In this document: positions 52,178-61,634 of the stretch, piece after piece
Position numbering within the stretch: the stretch's first letter is position 1
Layout of the letters: the number at the start of each line of letters is the position of its first letter
Assembly (NCBI GenBank): GCA_028819215.1
Contig: JAPPMG010000097.1
Location: forward strand, 1 to 64,000
Direction of reading: 5' to 3'
DNA from: Bryobacterales bacterium
GTDB taxonomy: Bacteria > Acidobacteriota > Terriglobia > Bryobacterales > UBA6623
Length of the DNA: 64,000 nt
The notes under the pieces: generated by a model
What the model saw: only the letters and a program-made list of their open reading frames with translations
Told to the model about the DNA's origin: nothing
The model's database searches: none
Translations under genes and position numbers: made by a program

Positions 52178-52418
52178 ATCCTGTGAAGCCGAATTCGACG
52201 ACCTGGCGAGTCTCGCCGACCTCCAGAACGTTCCCCTCGATCGCGTTGGAATGATAGATGCTCTTGATCTTGAAATGCTTGCGGATGCGAAAGAGGACCT
52301 CGATTGAGAGATGTCCCCCTGCCCGCATGGCCTTCACGCGGTCGGCAAGGTGACGAGAGCTCGGAACGCTGGAGTCGTCATCGAGATAGGGGGTGCCTTC
52401 GATTTCTAGGAGTGCCAT
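52173..52418 (-). pseudogene. N-terminal fragment of a Fic-family gene
   Basis: From the ATG at 52418 the frame gives ~81 residues ending KSIYHSNAIEGNVLEVGETRQVV and a few more. SNAIEGN followed by LEVGET is the alpha-inhibition motif and first helices of class II/III Fic proteins. The catalytic HxFx(D/E)GNGR motif that should follow about 100 residues later is absent, because the frame ends at the boundary of the 52061-52177 repeat. The enzyme (AMPylation type) is therefore lost. Confidence 0.78.
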
Positions 52419-52648
52419 GGTGGTTAGAACGCTTCTTGGGGCGAATATCAAATTTTGGGCTAATGGTCTTTTCAAGGGGCACCAACCAGACACGGTCTCA
52501 GGTGGGCACGCAAGCGGCCAGCAGCGACACTGACCTCTTCAAGTTCTCCTCGGTGACTACTTGAACAACACAGCCGCCGGCACGTGGCCATAAGCACTGC
52601 GCCTATTTCACCATCCTTGGAGGCACGACCCAAGAGGGTAATCCGGTT

Positions 52649-54682
52649 CTATTGGAGCGACTCGAGTAGGCGCTTTGCTTCTTCCGATTGAGGATACCGT
52701 CTCAGGACTTCCTGTGCTGCACTTTTGGCTGCAGCTGTCCGGCCTTGGAGTGCAAGCGCTTGGACGTGCAGCAGTGCCGCTTCCAGATTGTTCGGCGCTA
52801 GCTGCTTGGCACGCTGGATTCGGTCCTGGGCTTGTGCGATGTTGCCGGCCTGCAGCTGGTAGCGCGCCAGATACAGCTGAGGAACAGGAGACTCGGGATC
52901 AGCCTCGGCGGCGCTCAGGAACGCCTCTACGGCTTGGTCAGGGTTCCCGCTCTGCATGTGCAGCACGCCGAGACTGATATAGATTTCAGCGGTATCGCGG
53001 CCGAGCTGCAGCGCTAGTTCATATTGGCGCAGAGCCTCTTCCGAATCGCCTCGAGATGCGAGTGCAGCGCCGAGATTCTCTCGCAGGCGGGGATCTTCCG
53101 GTTGCGCCTCGACGGCACGGCGGAACAGCCCCTCAGCGGCGTCCAGTCGACCCTGCGAGAAACGGATGTAACCAAGAGCGGAAAGGGCCTGGCCGTCGCG
53201 TGGCTGTTGCGCGAGCGCCTGCTCCAGCTGTGACTCGGCCTCGCCGACGGCGCCTCGCCGTACCAGCAACGAAGCCAGATTGACTTTCGCATCGGTCAGG
53301 CCCGGCGCAGCGGCCAGAGCTTCCCGTAAAAAGGCTTCGGCGCGCTCGACCTCGCCGTCTGCGATCAGCGCTCCCGCCAGATTGTTCAGCAGCAGCGGGG
53401 AGCGGTCTCCTTGGGCCAGTGCCTCGTCGAACATCGCGCGTGCCGCCGTTCCCAAGCCTCTCTCTGCGAATGCTGAAGCGAGCTCCTGGAAGTCCCGGCG
53501 TGGCTGCGACTTCACCCAGCGGCCCGCAAATGGCAGCGCTTCGCCGGCCCCGGCCTCCAAGTCAGCCACGATCTGATCTGGCTCGACTTCGCCGCGATAG
53601 ACCTTTACGATCCGGCCCTCGCCGTCTAGCAGGAAGCTCGTCGGAATGGCCAGCGCCCTGCGCCGATCGAACAGACGTTCGTTGAGCACGCTGTAGGCCT
53701 CAGCCGTCTTCGCGTCAGCCAGAAGTACCGTGTACGAGAGTCCGAGTTCTGCGGTCAATGTCTTGACGGCGGCTGATTGGGAGCGCTCATCGACAGATAC
53801 CGCCAGGATCTTGACGCCAGCAGAACGCAGCTTGCCGAGCTGGCTCTGGAACAGTGTGAGTTCGCTCCGACATGGCGGGCACCACGTTGCCCAGAAGTTG
53901 AGCAGAACCGGGCCTCCGCGCTGCCCCGAGAGGCGTACTTGGCCAGCTTGGCCTGAGATTCGGTCGAGCGTGAAATCTGGAGCTGGCACAGGCCTGGCGA
54001 GCCAGGTGCCGCTCTCACCTGCGCTCGGGCCGCTCCGGGCCGGCTCGGACTCGATAGGCCCGGCTTGAGGCAGCGAAGCGGGGCGAACGGCGCCCTCGCC
54101 TTCGACCAACACAATGCTGCCGTCCTGCGGTGGATCGTCGAACGCCTCGACCGCGCCCAAGGGCCAGCGCACGCGAACGCTGCGAACACTCTCTTCGCTG
54201 CCTAGGCCGAAGGTGGCGACGCGCGATCGCTGGGACAAGTAGCCGCTGCCCGAAACGATCTCGCGCATCAGCGTACGGCGGTCGGTAGTCAGCCACACGC
54301 GCCCGCCGACACCGTCGCGGTTGCTGCTGGTTCCCTGCAACCGCACCGTCAGGCTCCTTGTCCGGCCCGGGCGCATGTCGTTCCGAAACGCACGCAGCTG
54401 CCTGCCGTTGCGATTCTTGAGGATCAGGTCTTGGTCCCCGTCGCCGTCGAGATCCAGCGGCACGAAGGCACGCCCGTCGGCATCAAGGTCCAAACCGGTC
54501 AAGAACGAGAAATCGTCGAACGTGCCGTCCCCGCGGTTGCGAAAGCACAGGTTGCGCTCGCGACCGCTCCAAGTCCCGTCGGAGCGGATCAAGATGTTGA
54601 TGGCGCGCCAAGCGTCGGCGTAGTCCTTCGATCCCTGCGCTTGCAAGGGCGATTGCGACACGACCTGCCGCCAGAAGAAGCT
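52649..54682 (-). CDS. ASPIC/UnbV, TlpA-like thioredoxin and TPR part of a gene split by UGA
   Basis: The frame continues directly, in the same phase, from the gene ending at 54683: after the TGA it reads SFFWRQVVSQSPLQAQG. Counting from the first GTG (54661) there is a last FG-GAP-like unit (residues 35-85), an ASPIC/UnbV domain (about 105-195), a TlpA/redoxin domain with VLLNFWATWCPPCRSEL (CPPC at 261-264, up to about 375) and about eight TPR units to the end. No ribosome site precedes that GTG. It is most simply the C-terminal half of one ~1220-aa exported protein. Confidence 0.8.
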   Translation of the reverse strand, partial: SFFWRQVVSQSPLQAQGSKDYADAWRAINILIRSDGTWSGRERNLCFRNRGDGTFDDFSFLTGLDLDADGRAFVPLDLDGDGDQDLILKNRNGRQLRAFRNDMRPGRTRSLTVRLQGTSSNRDGVGGRVWLTTDRRTLMREIVSGSGYLSQRSRVATFGLGSEESVRSVRVRWPLGAVEAFDDPPQDGSIVLVEGEGAVRPASLPQAGPIESEPARSGPSAGESGTWLARPVPAPDFTLDRISGQAGQVRLSGQRGGPVLLNFWATWCPPCRSELTLFQSQLGKLRSAGVKILAVSVDERSQSAAVKTLTAELGLSYTVLLADAKTAEAYSVLNERLFDRRRALAIPTSFLLDGEGRIVKVYRGEVEPDQIVADLEAGAGEALPFAGRWVKSQPRRDFQELASAFAERGLGTAARAMFDEALAQGDRSPLLLNNLAGALIADGEVERAEAFLREALAAAPGLTDAKVNLASLLVRRGAVGEAESQLEQALAQQPRDGQALSALGYIRFSQGRLDAAEGLFRRAVEAQPEDPRLRENLGAALASRGDSEEALRQYELALQLGRDTAEIYISLGVLHMQSGNPDQAVEAFLSAAEADPESPVPQLYLARYQLQAGNIAQAQDRIQRAKQLAPNNLEAALLHVQALALQGRTAAAKSAAQEVLRRYPQSEEAKRLLESLQ

Positions 54683-56311
54683 TCAAAGGTCGTCCAGGCG
54701 CTCTCCGGTGATGTAGCCGTTCTGGACGAACAGATCGAGTAGGCCGTCGCTATCGAGGTCGACGAAATCCGACGCCCAGGCCCAGCGCCCCGTTCGCACC
54801 CGCGCCTCTTCGCTGACGTCGCTGAAGCCCTGCTCGCCGTCGTTGCGGAACAGCGAATTGCCCTGTGCCTGGCGTCGGAACAGGGCGCGCTGGCTTGCCG
54901 TCGGTGCTATGCCTTCAAAGCGCTGGCTGCCCGTGATGCGCAACCCGGCGGAAGACCACATGTTCGCCGTGTAGAGATCCAGATCCCCATCGCCGTCGTA
55001 GTCGCCCCAGGCCGCCGACATGCCGGCGCCGAGGTCCTCAACGCCCACTTCGGCCGCGACTTCGTCGAAGGTGCCGTCGCCGTTGTTGCGATAGAGGTTG
55101 TTGCGTCCGAAGTCGTTGGCCACGTATAGGTCCGGGTCGCCGTCGCTGTCGTAGTCCCCCCATGCGGAGGCAAAGCTGAAGCGGTCGTTGGTCGGCCCGA
55201 ACCCGGCCGTGTCGGCAACCTCCTCGAACCGCCCTCTGCCATCGTTGCGGAACAGGAGGTTCGGCGGGCCGTTGACGGCGTCGTAGTAGGGAGTCGGTGC
55301 GTCGTATTCCTCCCCGGGCTGCCAGAAGTCGTAGGCGCACACATACAGGTCCAAGTCGCCGTCCAGGTCGTAGTCGGCCAATGCCGCTCCGGTGAACATC
55401 GCTGCCCTGTCCTGCCCGATGTCGAGGGCGGCTTCGTCGAACCGGAACCTGCCGCCGTCATTGCGAAAGAGTAGGGGTGCCGACCCGATCAGAATCAAGT
55501 CTTGGTCGCCGTCGCTGTCCAGATCGCCGAATAGCGCCATCGATGTCTCGTCGAGCACGTCAAGGCCGGCCTGGAGCGTCACGTCCGAGAATGTGCCGTT
55601 GCCGTTGTTCTTCAAGAGGCGGTTCGGCAGGCCGCTGGGCTGGCTTACATAGAGGTCGTCCAAGCCATCTCCGTCAAAATCTCCCAGGGAAACCCCCTGA
55701 TGCCCATAGATCGAAACGCCTAGCGCCGCATCCAGAGTGTCCCTCCAGTGGTCCACTCCGAAGTCCAATTGCTTCGGCAGCGCATCGATTCCACCGAAGA
55801 CTGCGTCCGTGATCTCGCTAAACCCACTGCGGTCGGCGCTGGCTTCCCTGAACGCTCCGAGGCGGCTATCGAGCAGTTCCCAACCTGCCGGGGTCTCTCC
55901 CCACAACATGTCCATCGCCCCGAGTTTCGATAGCAGGCGTCCGTCGGCAGCGTTGCCGCCGAGTTCGACTCTCACGGCCACGCGGGCCGATCCGCTTGCC
56001 GCCCTGCCGCGGCCGGTCGAGACGATCTTGAATTCTGCGAGGCCGAGAGATCGAAAGGCCCCGGTGTGCTCCTTGAGCGGCTCGAACGAGTTCGGATCCT
56101 CGACCAGCGCCTTGGCGATGGCCTTCAGCTCCGAGTTGATCGCCTCGTAGTCCTGCTCCCCGATCCAAATGTCAAGGCTTGGATCGACCTTGGTAAGCAG
56201 CCGGTCGACCGGACGCTCGCGCTCGAAGTCGACCTGCAGGCTGTAGTCCGCGTCCTGTGCCCAAGCCAGAGCCGCGAACGCGGTCAGCAGTGCTGCTCGA
56301 ATCGCTTTCAC
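54683..56311 (-). CDS. FG-GAP/VCBS repeat protein, N-terminal part of a gene split by UGA
   Basis: 542 aa with a signal peptide (MKAIRAALLTAFAALAWA), an N-terminal helical region, then FG-GAP repeats from about residue 200: GDFDGDGLDDLYVS, GDLDSDGDQDLILI, ADYDLDGDLDLYVC, GDYDSDGDPDLYVA and GDYDGDGDLDLYTA. These calcium-loop motifs build a beta-propeller of the CRTAC1/UnbV type. The frame ends at DDL-TGA, in the middle of what is a single domain family, and continues in phase beyond. Exported; probably surface or periplasmic. The neighbouring TonB receptor (upstream) and the TPR tail recur together elsewhere in the window as remnants. Confidence 0.85.
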   Translation of the reverse strand: MKAIRAALLTAFAALAWAQDADYSLQVDFERERPVDRLLTKVDPSLDIWIGEQDYEAINSELKAIAKALVEDPNSFEPLKEHTGAFRSLGLAEFKIVSTGRGRAASGSARVAVRVELGGNAADGRLLSKLGAMDMLWGETPAGWELLDSRLGAFREASADRSGFSEITDAVFGGIDALPKQLDFGVDHWRDTLDAALGVSIYGHQGVSLGDFDGDGLDDLYVSQPSGLPNRLLKNNGNGTFSDVTLQAGLDVLDETSMALFGDLDSDGDQDLILIGSAPLLFRNDGGRFRFDEAALDIGQDRAAMFTGAALADYDLDGDLDLYVCAYDFWQPGEEYDAPTPYYDAVNGPPNLLFRNDGRGRFEEVADTAGFGPTNDRFSFASAWGDYDSDGDPDLYVANDFGRNNLYRNNGDGTFDEVAAEVGVEDLGAGMSAAWGDYDGDGDLDLYTANMWSSAGLRITGSQRFEGIAPTASQRALFRRQAQGNSLFRNDGEQGFSDVSEEARVRTGRWAWASDFVDLDSDGLLDLFVQNGYITGERLDDL

Positions 56312-56436
56312 CTAGCGTGCATTGTACTGAGGGCGGTCCGTTCGCCGAGTGGTCCGGAACGCTGCCAAGAGAACCGGCCCGGTCCGAACTTGCGTTCGGG
56401 CCGGGCCAGGGAAGCCAGCTAGGCTGGCTGTGTGCG

Positions 56437-59400
56437 CTAGAACTCGAGGCGCAAGCCTAGCTGCGTCTGACGACCGGTACCGATCGTGCCGCGGATGCGT
56501 CCGAAACCGGAATTGCCACGGCGCCTCTCCGGGATCCTGAAGTTGGCGTGGTTGGCGATGTTGAAGAAGTCGGCTCGGAATTCAAGCCGCGTGCCCTCAG
56601 TGATCGCGAACCTCTTCTGAATCGACACGTCGACGACGGCAAACCCGGGCCCGCAGCAAAGGTTGCGCGGCGAGTTCCCGAACACTCCCACGCCCGGTCT
56701 TGTGAACTGGGACGTGTCGAACCACTCCAGCAACTTCGCCTCCTTGGAGCGATTACCCGAAAGCACGTGGTTGCCCGCGATATTGGGTCGCTGGCCATGG
56801 CTGAAGGTGTTGCTTTCGTTTCTCTGCTCAATGATGCCGTAGGGAGACCCCGTGCGAAACTCTGCGATCACGCCGAGCCCCCAGCCGCCGATGATCCCGT
56901 TGAGAACGGGATTCTCTATTGAGAGCGCCCTGCCGCGGCCCACGGGCAGTTCGTAGACTCCGCTCGCCACTACGCGATGGCGGATATCGTTGCCCGACAG
57001 CGCCTTGTCAAGGTGCCGCAGCTGAAAGTGCGTGTAGCCGTTGTTTTGCTCGCCGCCCAGTTCGTTGGCGGACTCGACGTCGTCAATGAACTTCGACCAC
57101 GTGTAGTTGATGAGGTAACTCAAGCCACTGGAGAATCGCTTCTCCGCCTTCAGATTCATCGAATGATAGGTCGAGTTGCCCCAGTCCGGGCTCTCCACCC
57201 ACACGGCGTTGTATTGAGGGAACAATCGCGCGTTTTGACTCTGGGTTTCCGGCCCTCTACCGCCGACCAGCGGGATCATGTTCTGGTTGTAGTTTTGGCC
57301 GCCTAGCTTGTGTCCGACGTTGGCCTGGTACTGGGCCTCCAGCAGGATGTTGTCTGGCAGCTGCTTCTGGATGGTCAGGTTCCACTGCTGCGCATAGCCG
57401 TTCTGCTGGTGCTGCTGAATGTAGTCCGGTGATACGGTGCGACGGCCGGAGATGGTCGCGCCGAAAGTGGGCACGCGATCGGCATCGGTGAACGGCTGCA
57501 CCGTCGGGAGTCCCTCGCTGAGCATGAAGGCGGGAGTAAAGCCACCGTCGGGCGAGTTGATGTCCAGCGTCCGGGAAAAAGTCCAGAACTGCGTGAACGG
57601 GACCGCGCGCGCATAAGCGCCGTTGTAGTTGACCCCGTAGCCGGCGCGGATCACGGTGGAGCCCGAGGCGCGATAGGCTAATCCGATGCGCGGCCCGAAG
57701 TTGTTGCCGTCGATGTCGTGGGCATACTTGCCACGACCGTCGCGGCCGGCAAAGAGCATCACGCCAGGGCAGTTACACACGGAATTGTTGGCAAGGGGAT
57801 CAAAGCCGCTTTGATTGTTGCTCAACTCCCAGCGGGGCGTGTCGAGTTCCCAGCGCAGGCCCAGATTCAGCGTCAGTTTGTCGGTAGCCTTCCAACTGTC
57901 CTGCACGTAGAAGCCCCAGTAGTCACTGCGGGTGTTGAGAATGTCGGTGTCAACAAGCTGGCCGCGGGTGGTCCAGCCGAGCAATAGCTGCGCCAGCGCG
58001 TCCCCGGTGGCCCGGTTGTTGAAGTCGAAACGTCCGCCCGCTGACGCGTTGAAGTCGTCTTGGTTGCGGGAGTAGCGGTATTCCACGCCCCACTTGACGC
58101 TGTGGGCACCCTTGAACCAGGACGTGTTGTTGACGACTTGATGGGTGCGGATGGGCAATTGGAGGCGCTCCTGATTGCCGGCGCCCAAGCGCGTGTAGCC
58201 GACCACATTCACAGTCGCGAAGAACTCCGGGTCGACATTGGGCACGCCCAGTTCCCCGTTCTTCCCGCTGCCGGTGCCCAGCCCCCTCGTCGTGAAGGTA
58301 CGGTTGCCGTATGTGTAGCGGAACTCGTTCACCATCGTCGTGGTGAAGCTGTGGTTCCAGGTGGAAGTGGACACTAGGTTCGAGCGAGTCTGTCTTGAAC
58401 CGCGGAAGTCGGCGAACTCGTTGGGGTACACCGACGCGGGCCAAGCTGGCGCGTTGACGTTGCTGAAGCGGCTGGAGATGCGGTCCTTCGGACCGAAGTT
58501 GTGGTCGACCTTGATCGTGAGGAAGTCCGACACGCCACGGTTAGAGACATTCTTAACGTAGTTGTCTCGCGGCGCAGAAGTCAGCGGCCCGGGGTTGTTG
58601 GGATCCGGGTACAGCCGGGCGAAAGCGCTGCCAAGAGGATCGATCCGGTCCGCGGGAATCCTGTTCATGGGGAAAGGCTCGCCAGAGAGCGGGTCGATCA
58701 GTTCGAAGCCCGAGCGCGCCGAGAAATCGCCGTTGTTTTTTTCCATCGGATGGGGCACATCGGTGTTGGCGATCGTCAAGCCGTCGCTGCGGCGCTGTCC
58801 CTCGTAGTTGACAAAGAAGAATGTCTTGTCCTTCTTGATCGGACCGCCCAATGAGCCGCCAAAGATGTTGTAACGCAACGGCGCGATGCTAGGCGCGAAA
58901 AACGTCCGCGCGTCGATCGCATCGTTGCGGAAGTTGTGGTACAGGGCTCCGTGGAAGTCGTTGGTGCCCGAGCGCGTGCTCATGATGATCAGGCCGTTGC
59001 CGCTCCGACCGAACTCGGCGGCATAGTTATTGGACTCGACCTTGAACTCGCGCAGCGATTCCACGGGCGGGTTGAGGTTGAGCTGGGCGATGCCCAGTGC
59101 CATGTTCTGCACGACGCCGCCGTCGAGGTGCCACATCTGGTTGCGGGACCGACCGCCTGCCATGGAGAAGAAGGGCAGGTCATAGAGCCCGCCGCCCGAG
59201 GTGGCGAAGGTCACGTTGCCCGCCAGCTTGATCAGCTGCCCCGCCTGGCGGCTGCCGACCGGCATCTGGGCGACTGTAGTGCGCTCGATGAACTGGCCGA
59301 CCGTCGTGTTCTCGGTCTCCAGCAGCGGCGCCGAGCCGGTCACCTCGATGGTCTCGGTGATTTCGCCGAGTTCGAGCTGAATGTTCACCGTCTTGGTCAG

Positions 59401-59694
59401 GCCCGTCTCCATTACCAGCCCTGACTGGCGGTAGGTCTTGAAGCCGACGGACTCGCAGCGCAGCTCGTAGGTGCCGGGCTGCACAAGAGTAAAGTTGAAG
59501 CCGCCGGACTCATTGGTTTGCGTCGTGGCCTCGACACCAGTGTCCGAATTGGCAAGTACCACGTCGGCCGCGACAATGACGGCACCTGTGGTGTCGCTGA
59601 CGGTGCCGGTCAGGCCGGACTGCTGAGCAAGGATCGGCGAGACCCCCAGCAACAGTGCCGCGACGACCGCCGTGACTAGAAATCGTGCATGCAT
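56437..59694 (-). CDS. Oar-like TonB-dependent receptor with carboxypeptidase-regulatory-like N-terminus
   Basis: About 1085 aa from the ATG at 59694, preceded by a GGGGGGA element at 7 nt. The signal peptide ends LAQ; the regulatory-like domain reads LTGTVSDTTGAVIVAADVVL. The plug contains STRSGTNDFHGALYHNFRN, and the barrel ends GLRLEF with terminal Phe. Long stretches match the receptor at 8020-11274 (such as LPFFSMAGGRSRNQMWHLDG and NYTWSKFIDDVE), so the two are paralogues. It lies upstream of the FG-GAP gene on the same strand (125 bp), suggesting an uptake unit. Confidence 0.94.
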   Translation of the reverse strand: MHARFLVTAVVAALLLGVSPILAQQSGLTGTVSDTTGAVIVAADVVLANSDTGVEATTQTNESGGFNFTLVQPGTYELRCESVGFKTYRQSGLVMETGLTKTVNIQLELGEITETIEVTGSAPLLETENTTVGQFIERTTVAQMPVGSRQAGQLIKLAGNVTFATSGGGLYDLPFFSMAGGRSRNQMWHLDGGVVQNMALGIAQLNLNPPVESLREFKVESNNYAAEFGRSGNGLIIMSTRSGTNDFHGALYHNFRNDAIDARTFFAPSIAPLRYNIFGGSLGGPIKKDKTFFFVNYEGQRRSDGLTIANTDVPHPMEKNNGDFSARSGFELIDPLSGEPFPMNRIPADRIDPLGSAFARLYPDPNNPGPLTSAPRDNYVKNVSNRGVSDFLTIKVDHNFGPKDRISSRFSNVNAPAWPASVYPNEFADFRGSRQTRSNLVSTSTWNHSFTTTMVNEFRYTYGNRTFTTRGLGTGSGKNGELGVPNVDPEFFATVNVVGYTRLGAGNQERLQLPIRTHQVVNNTSWFKGAHSVKWGVEYRYSRNQDDFNASAGGRFDFNNRATGDALAQLLLGWTTRGQLVDTDILNTRSDYWGFYVQDSWKATDKLTLNLGLRWELDTPRWELSNNQSGFDPLANNSVCNCPGVMLFAGRDGRGKYAHDIDGNNFGPRIGLAYRASGSTVIRAGYGVNYNGAYARAVPFTQFWTFSRTLDINSPDGGFTPAFMLSEGLPTVQPFTDADRVPTFGATISGRRTVSPDYIQQHQQNGYAQQWNLTIQKQLPDNILLEAQYQANVGHKLGGQNYNQNMIPLVGGRGPETQSQNARLFPQYNAVWVESPDWGNSTYHSMNLKAEKRFSSGLSYLINYTWSKFIDDVESANELGGEQNNGYTHFQLRHLDKALSGNDIRHRVVASGVYELPVGRGRALSIENPVLNGIIGGWGLGVIAEFRTGSPYGIIEQRNESNTFSHGQRPNIAGNHVLSGNRSKEAKLLEWFDTSQFTRPGVGVFGNSPRNLCCGPGFAVVDVSIQKRFAITEGTRLEFRADFFNIANHANFRIPERRRGNSGFGRIRGTIGTGRQTQLGLRLEF

Positions 59695-59826
59695 CCCAAA
59701 TCCCCCCCTGATTGCAGATAGACCCAAGTAGGGTCTTGCATGTTTACGCAACATGCTACCACGGTGGGTTCAGGTGGGTTCAGGTCCGGTTTGGACGAGA
59801 CTGGACCTCATCGGCCCCTTGTGCTG

Positions 59827-60282
59827 CTATCGAAATAGTGCTTGGAGGCGAAATGTGTGGAAGCGGCGATTGCGGTCTGCCTCGTCGCTGTCCCAAGCGC
59901 GCCGGACGGGGATGTCGTTCCCGCTGGAGGCATCGCGGGCCGCGGCCAGTTCCCGGGTGAGGTCGATCCACTCACCATCGATGGTGCCTTCGAAGCAGTA
60001 CAAGACGATGTTGATCTGATTGCCGGACTGCTGGAGAGCCTCGACTTCAAACTTGAGCCGGCCCTCCGCGACAGTTCCGGAGATGATCGGATCGCTCGCA
60101 CCAGCATCGTTGTACGCTTTCCCGCTGAGCGTCGCGCCTCGCTGCACGAACTGGAACGCGATGTCCCTCGCAGGCGTCCGCCCGCGTTCGGGCAAGGTGC
60201 CGATCCAAGTTCCGGTGAGGTCCGCGGCCGTCAGGCCCGCTGCTAGGACCGCGTGTAGGCTAACGATCGGTAGCCAGCGCAT
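59827..60282 (-). CDS. Small exported protein of unknown function
   Basis: 151 aa with a signal peptide (MRWLPIVSLHAVLAAGLTAA) and a beta-rich mature part: DLTGTWIGTLPERG, IAFQFVQRGATLSGKAYND and IISGTVAEGRLKFEVE, a pattern of lipocalin-like or avidin-like small barrels often seen in exported proteins of Acidobacteriota. It ends 7 bp after the DUF1552 gene and is transcribed the same way, so it may be the last gene of the DUF1592-DUF1552 operon. Confidence 0.7.
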   Translation of the reverse strand: MRWLPIVSLHAVLAAGLTAADLTGTWIGTLPERGRTPARDIAFQFVQRGATLSGKAYNDAGASDPIISGTVAEGRLKFEVEALQQSGNQINIVLYCFEGTIDGEWIDLTRELAAARDASSGNDIPVRRAWDSDEADRNRRFHTFRLQALFR

Positions 60283-60288
60283 CGGACG

Positions 60289-61632
60289 TCAGGAAACCAG
60301 CATTCCCTTGAGCGGCCCGCTGCTGTCGGCGAAGCGCTCTACCGGAGCCCCGAAAGCTTCCAGCAGTGCCATGTAGAGGTTCGCGAGGGGATGGTCTTCG
60401 CCGTAGATCAGATGCTGCCCACTGTCGATGCGACCGCCGCCCCTGCCACCGACTAGCACGGGCAACTTGTGCGGGTCGTGCTTCTGGCCGTCCGAGAGAG
60501 CCGAGGCGAACACGATCATGGAATTGTTCAGCACCGTGCTCGAGCCTTCGGGCATGTCCGCCAGGCGGCGGAGCAGGTACGCATATTGCTCAACGTGCCA
60601 GCGGTTGATGATCTTGTATTCGGCCAACTTCTGCTCTTCGTTGGCGTGGTGCGAGACGTCATGGTGACCGGATGTGACGCCATCAAGGAAGCGGAAGCTG
60701 ACGTTGCTAACGGCGTTGCCGAACATGAACGTCGCCACCCGAGTCGTGTCCGACTGGAAGGCCACGGCGATCATGTCTAGCATCAGGCGCACGTGCTCGG
60801 AGTGGTTGGACGGCTGCTCCACTGGCGCGTCGCGCAGGTCCAGCTTCGCCAAGGGCTTCCAGTTGGCGTGCTCGGTCCGGGTGGACCATTGCACGCGCTT
60901 CTCCAGTGAGCGCAGCGACGCCAAGTACTCGTCCAAGCGGGCCCGGTCGGCGGAGCCCAGTCCCTTGCGCAGCCGCTTCGCATCTTGCAGCACGCGGTCC
61001 AGCAGCAGGGAATCGAGCCCTGTCTCAGACACGCTCGACCCGTGCGCGGCCCGGAAGAGCCGTTCGTATACCGCCCGAGGGTTCAGCTCGCGTGCCAGCG
61101 GTGTGGTCGGCGTCGACCACGAGATGTGCGAACCATAGACTCGCGTATAGCCCACCACGGCGTCGTTGCCGACGGCCACCGGCGTAACGCCGAGCTCCAG
61201 CGAGGGCAAAGGGGTGAGGTGTCCGCGCGCCTTGGCCGCGACCTGATCGAACGAAACCCCATTGCGCAGGTCAGCGCCCTGTGTCTTCTTGATTCTGGCG
61301 CAGGTCAGAATCGAGGATTCTTTGACGTAATGGCCGTCACCGTCCTTGGCCTGCTCGTTCCACAGATTGCTCAGCACAGTGACTTGCTGCCGGACGTCGG
61401 CCAGCGGCTCTAGGCTTGGCGTGAGCTCAAAGTTGCGACCCGGGGTGGCCGGCGTCCATGTGGCCGGGTACGCTCCGTTGGGCATGTACAGCGCGGCCAT
61501 GCGGACCGGACTCGGTGGGTCCGACCGACCGTTTCCGAACGCCATCGCTTCGAGCCACGGCAGCCCCAACGCGACGCCGCTGCCACGCAGCAATGCGCGG
61601 CGCGAGATCCGCGAGGCGCGACGGGCTGGCAT
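60289..61632 (-). CDS. Tat-exported DUF1552 protein
   Basis: About 447 aa from the ATG at 61632, 2 nt past the upstream stop. The N-terminus has a twin-arginine signal (SRRALLRGSGVALGLPWLEAM). The body shows DUF1552 blocks: MAALYMPNGAYPATWTP, VLSNLWNEQAKDGDGHYVKE, SFDQVAAKA and SDGQKHDPHKLPVLVGGRGGG. DUF1552 proteins are nearly always encoded with a DUF1592-type cytochrome, as here. The function is unknown; the pair has been suggested to act in polysaccharide or redox chemistry in the periplasm. Confidence 0.92.
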   Translation of the reverse strand: MPARRASRISRRALLRGSGVALGLPWLEAMAFGNGRSDPPSPVRMAALYMPNGAYPATWTPATPGRNFELTPSLEPLADVRQQVTVLSNLWNEQAKDGDGHYVKESSILTCARIKKTQGADLRNGVSFDQVAAKARGHLTPLPSLELGVTPVAVGNDAVVGYTRVYGSHISWSTPTTPLARELNPRAVYERLFRAAHGSSVSETGLDSLLLDRVLQDAKRLRKGLGSADRARLDEYLASLRSLEKRVQWSTRTEHANWKPLAKLDLRDAPVEQPSNHSEHVRLMLDMIAVAFQSDTTRVATFMFGNAVSNVSFRFLDGVTSGHHDVSHHANEEQKLAEYKIINRWHVEQYAYLLRRLADMPEGSSTVLNNSMIVFASALSDGQKHDPHKLPVLVGGRGGGRIDSGQHLIYGEDHPLANLYMALLEAFGAPVERFADSSGPLKGMLVS

Positions 61633-61634
61633 GG

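Noticed and set aside
54683..54685. Selenocysteine decoding of the in-frame UGA
   Set aside because: I looked for a bacterial SECIS hairpin in the 40 bases after the UGA and found no stem with a clear apical loop. The site is in a propeller/ASPIC junction, not a redox motif. A mutation or sequencing error is more likely.
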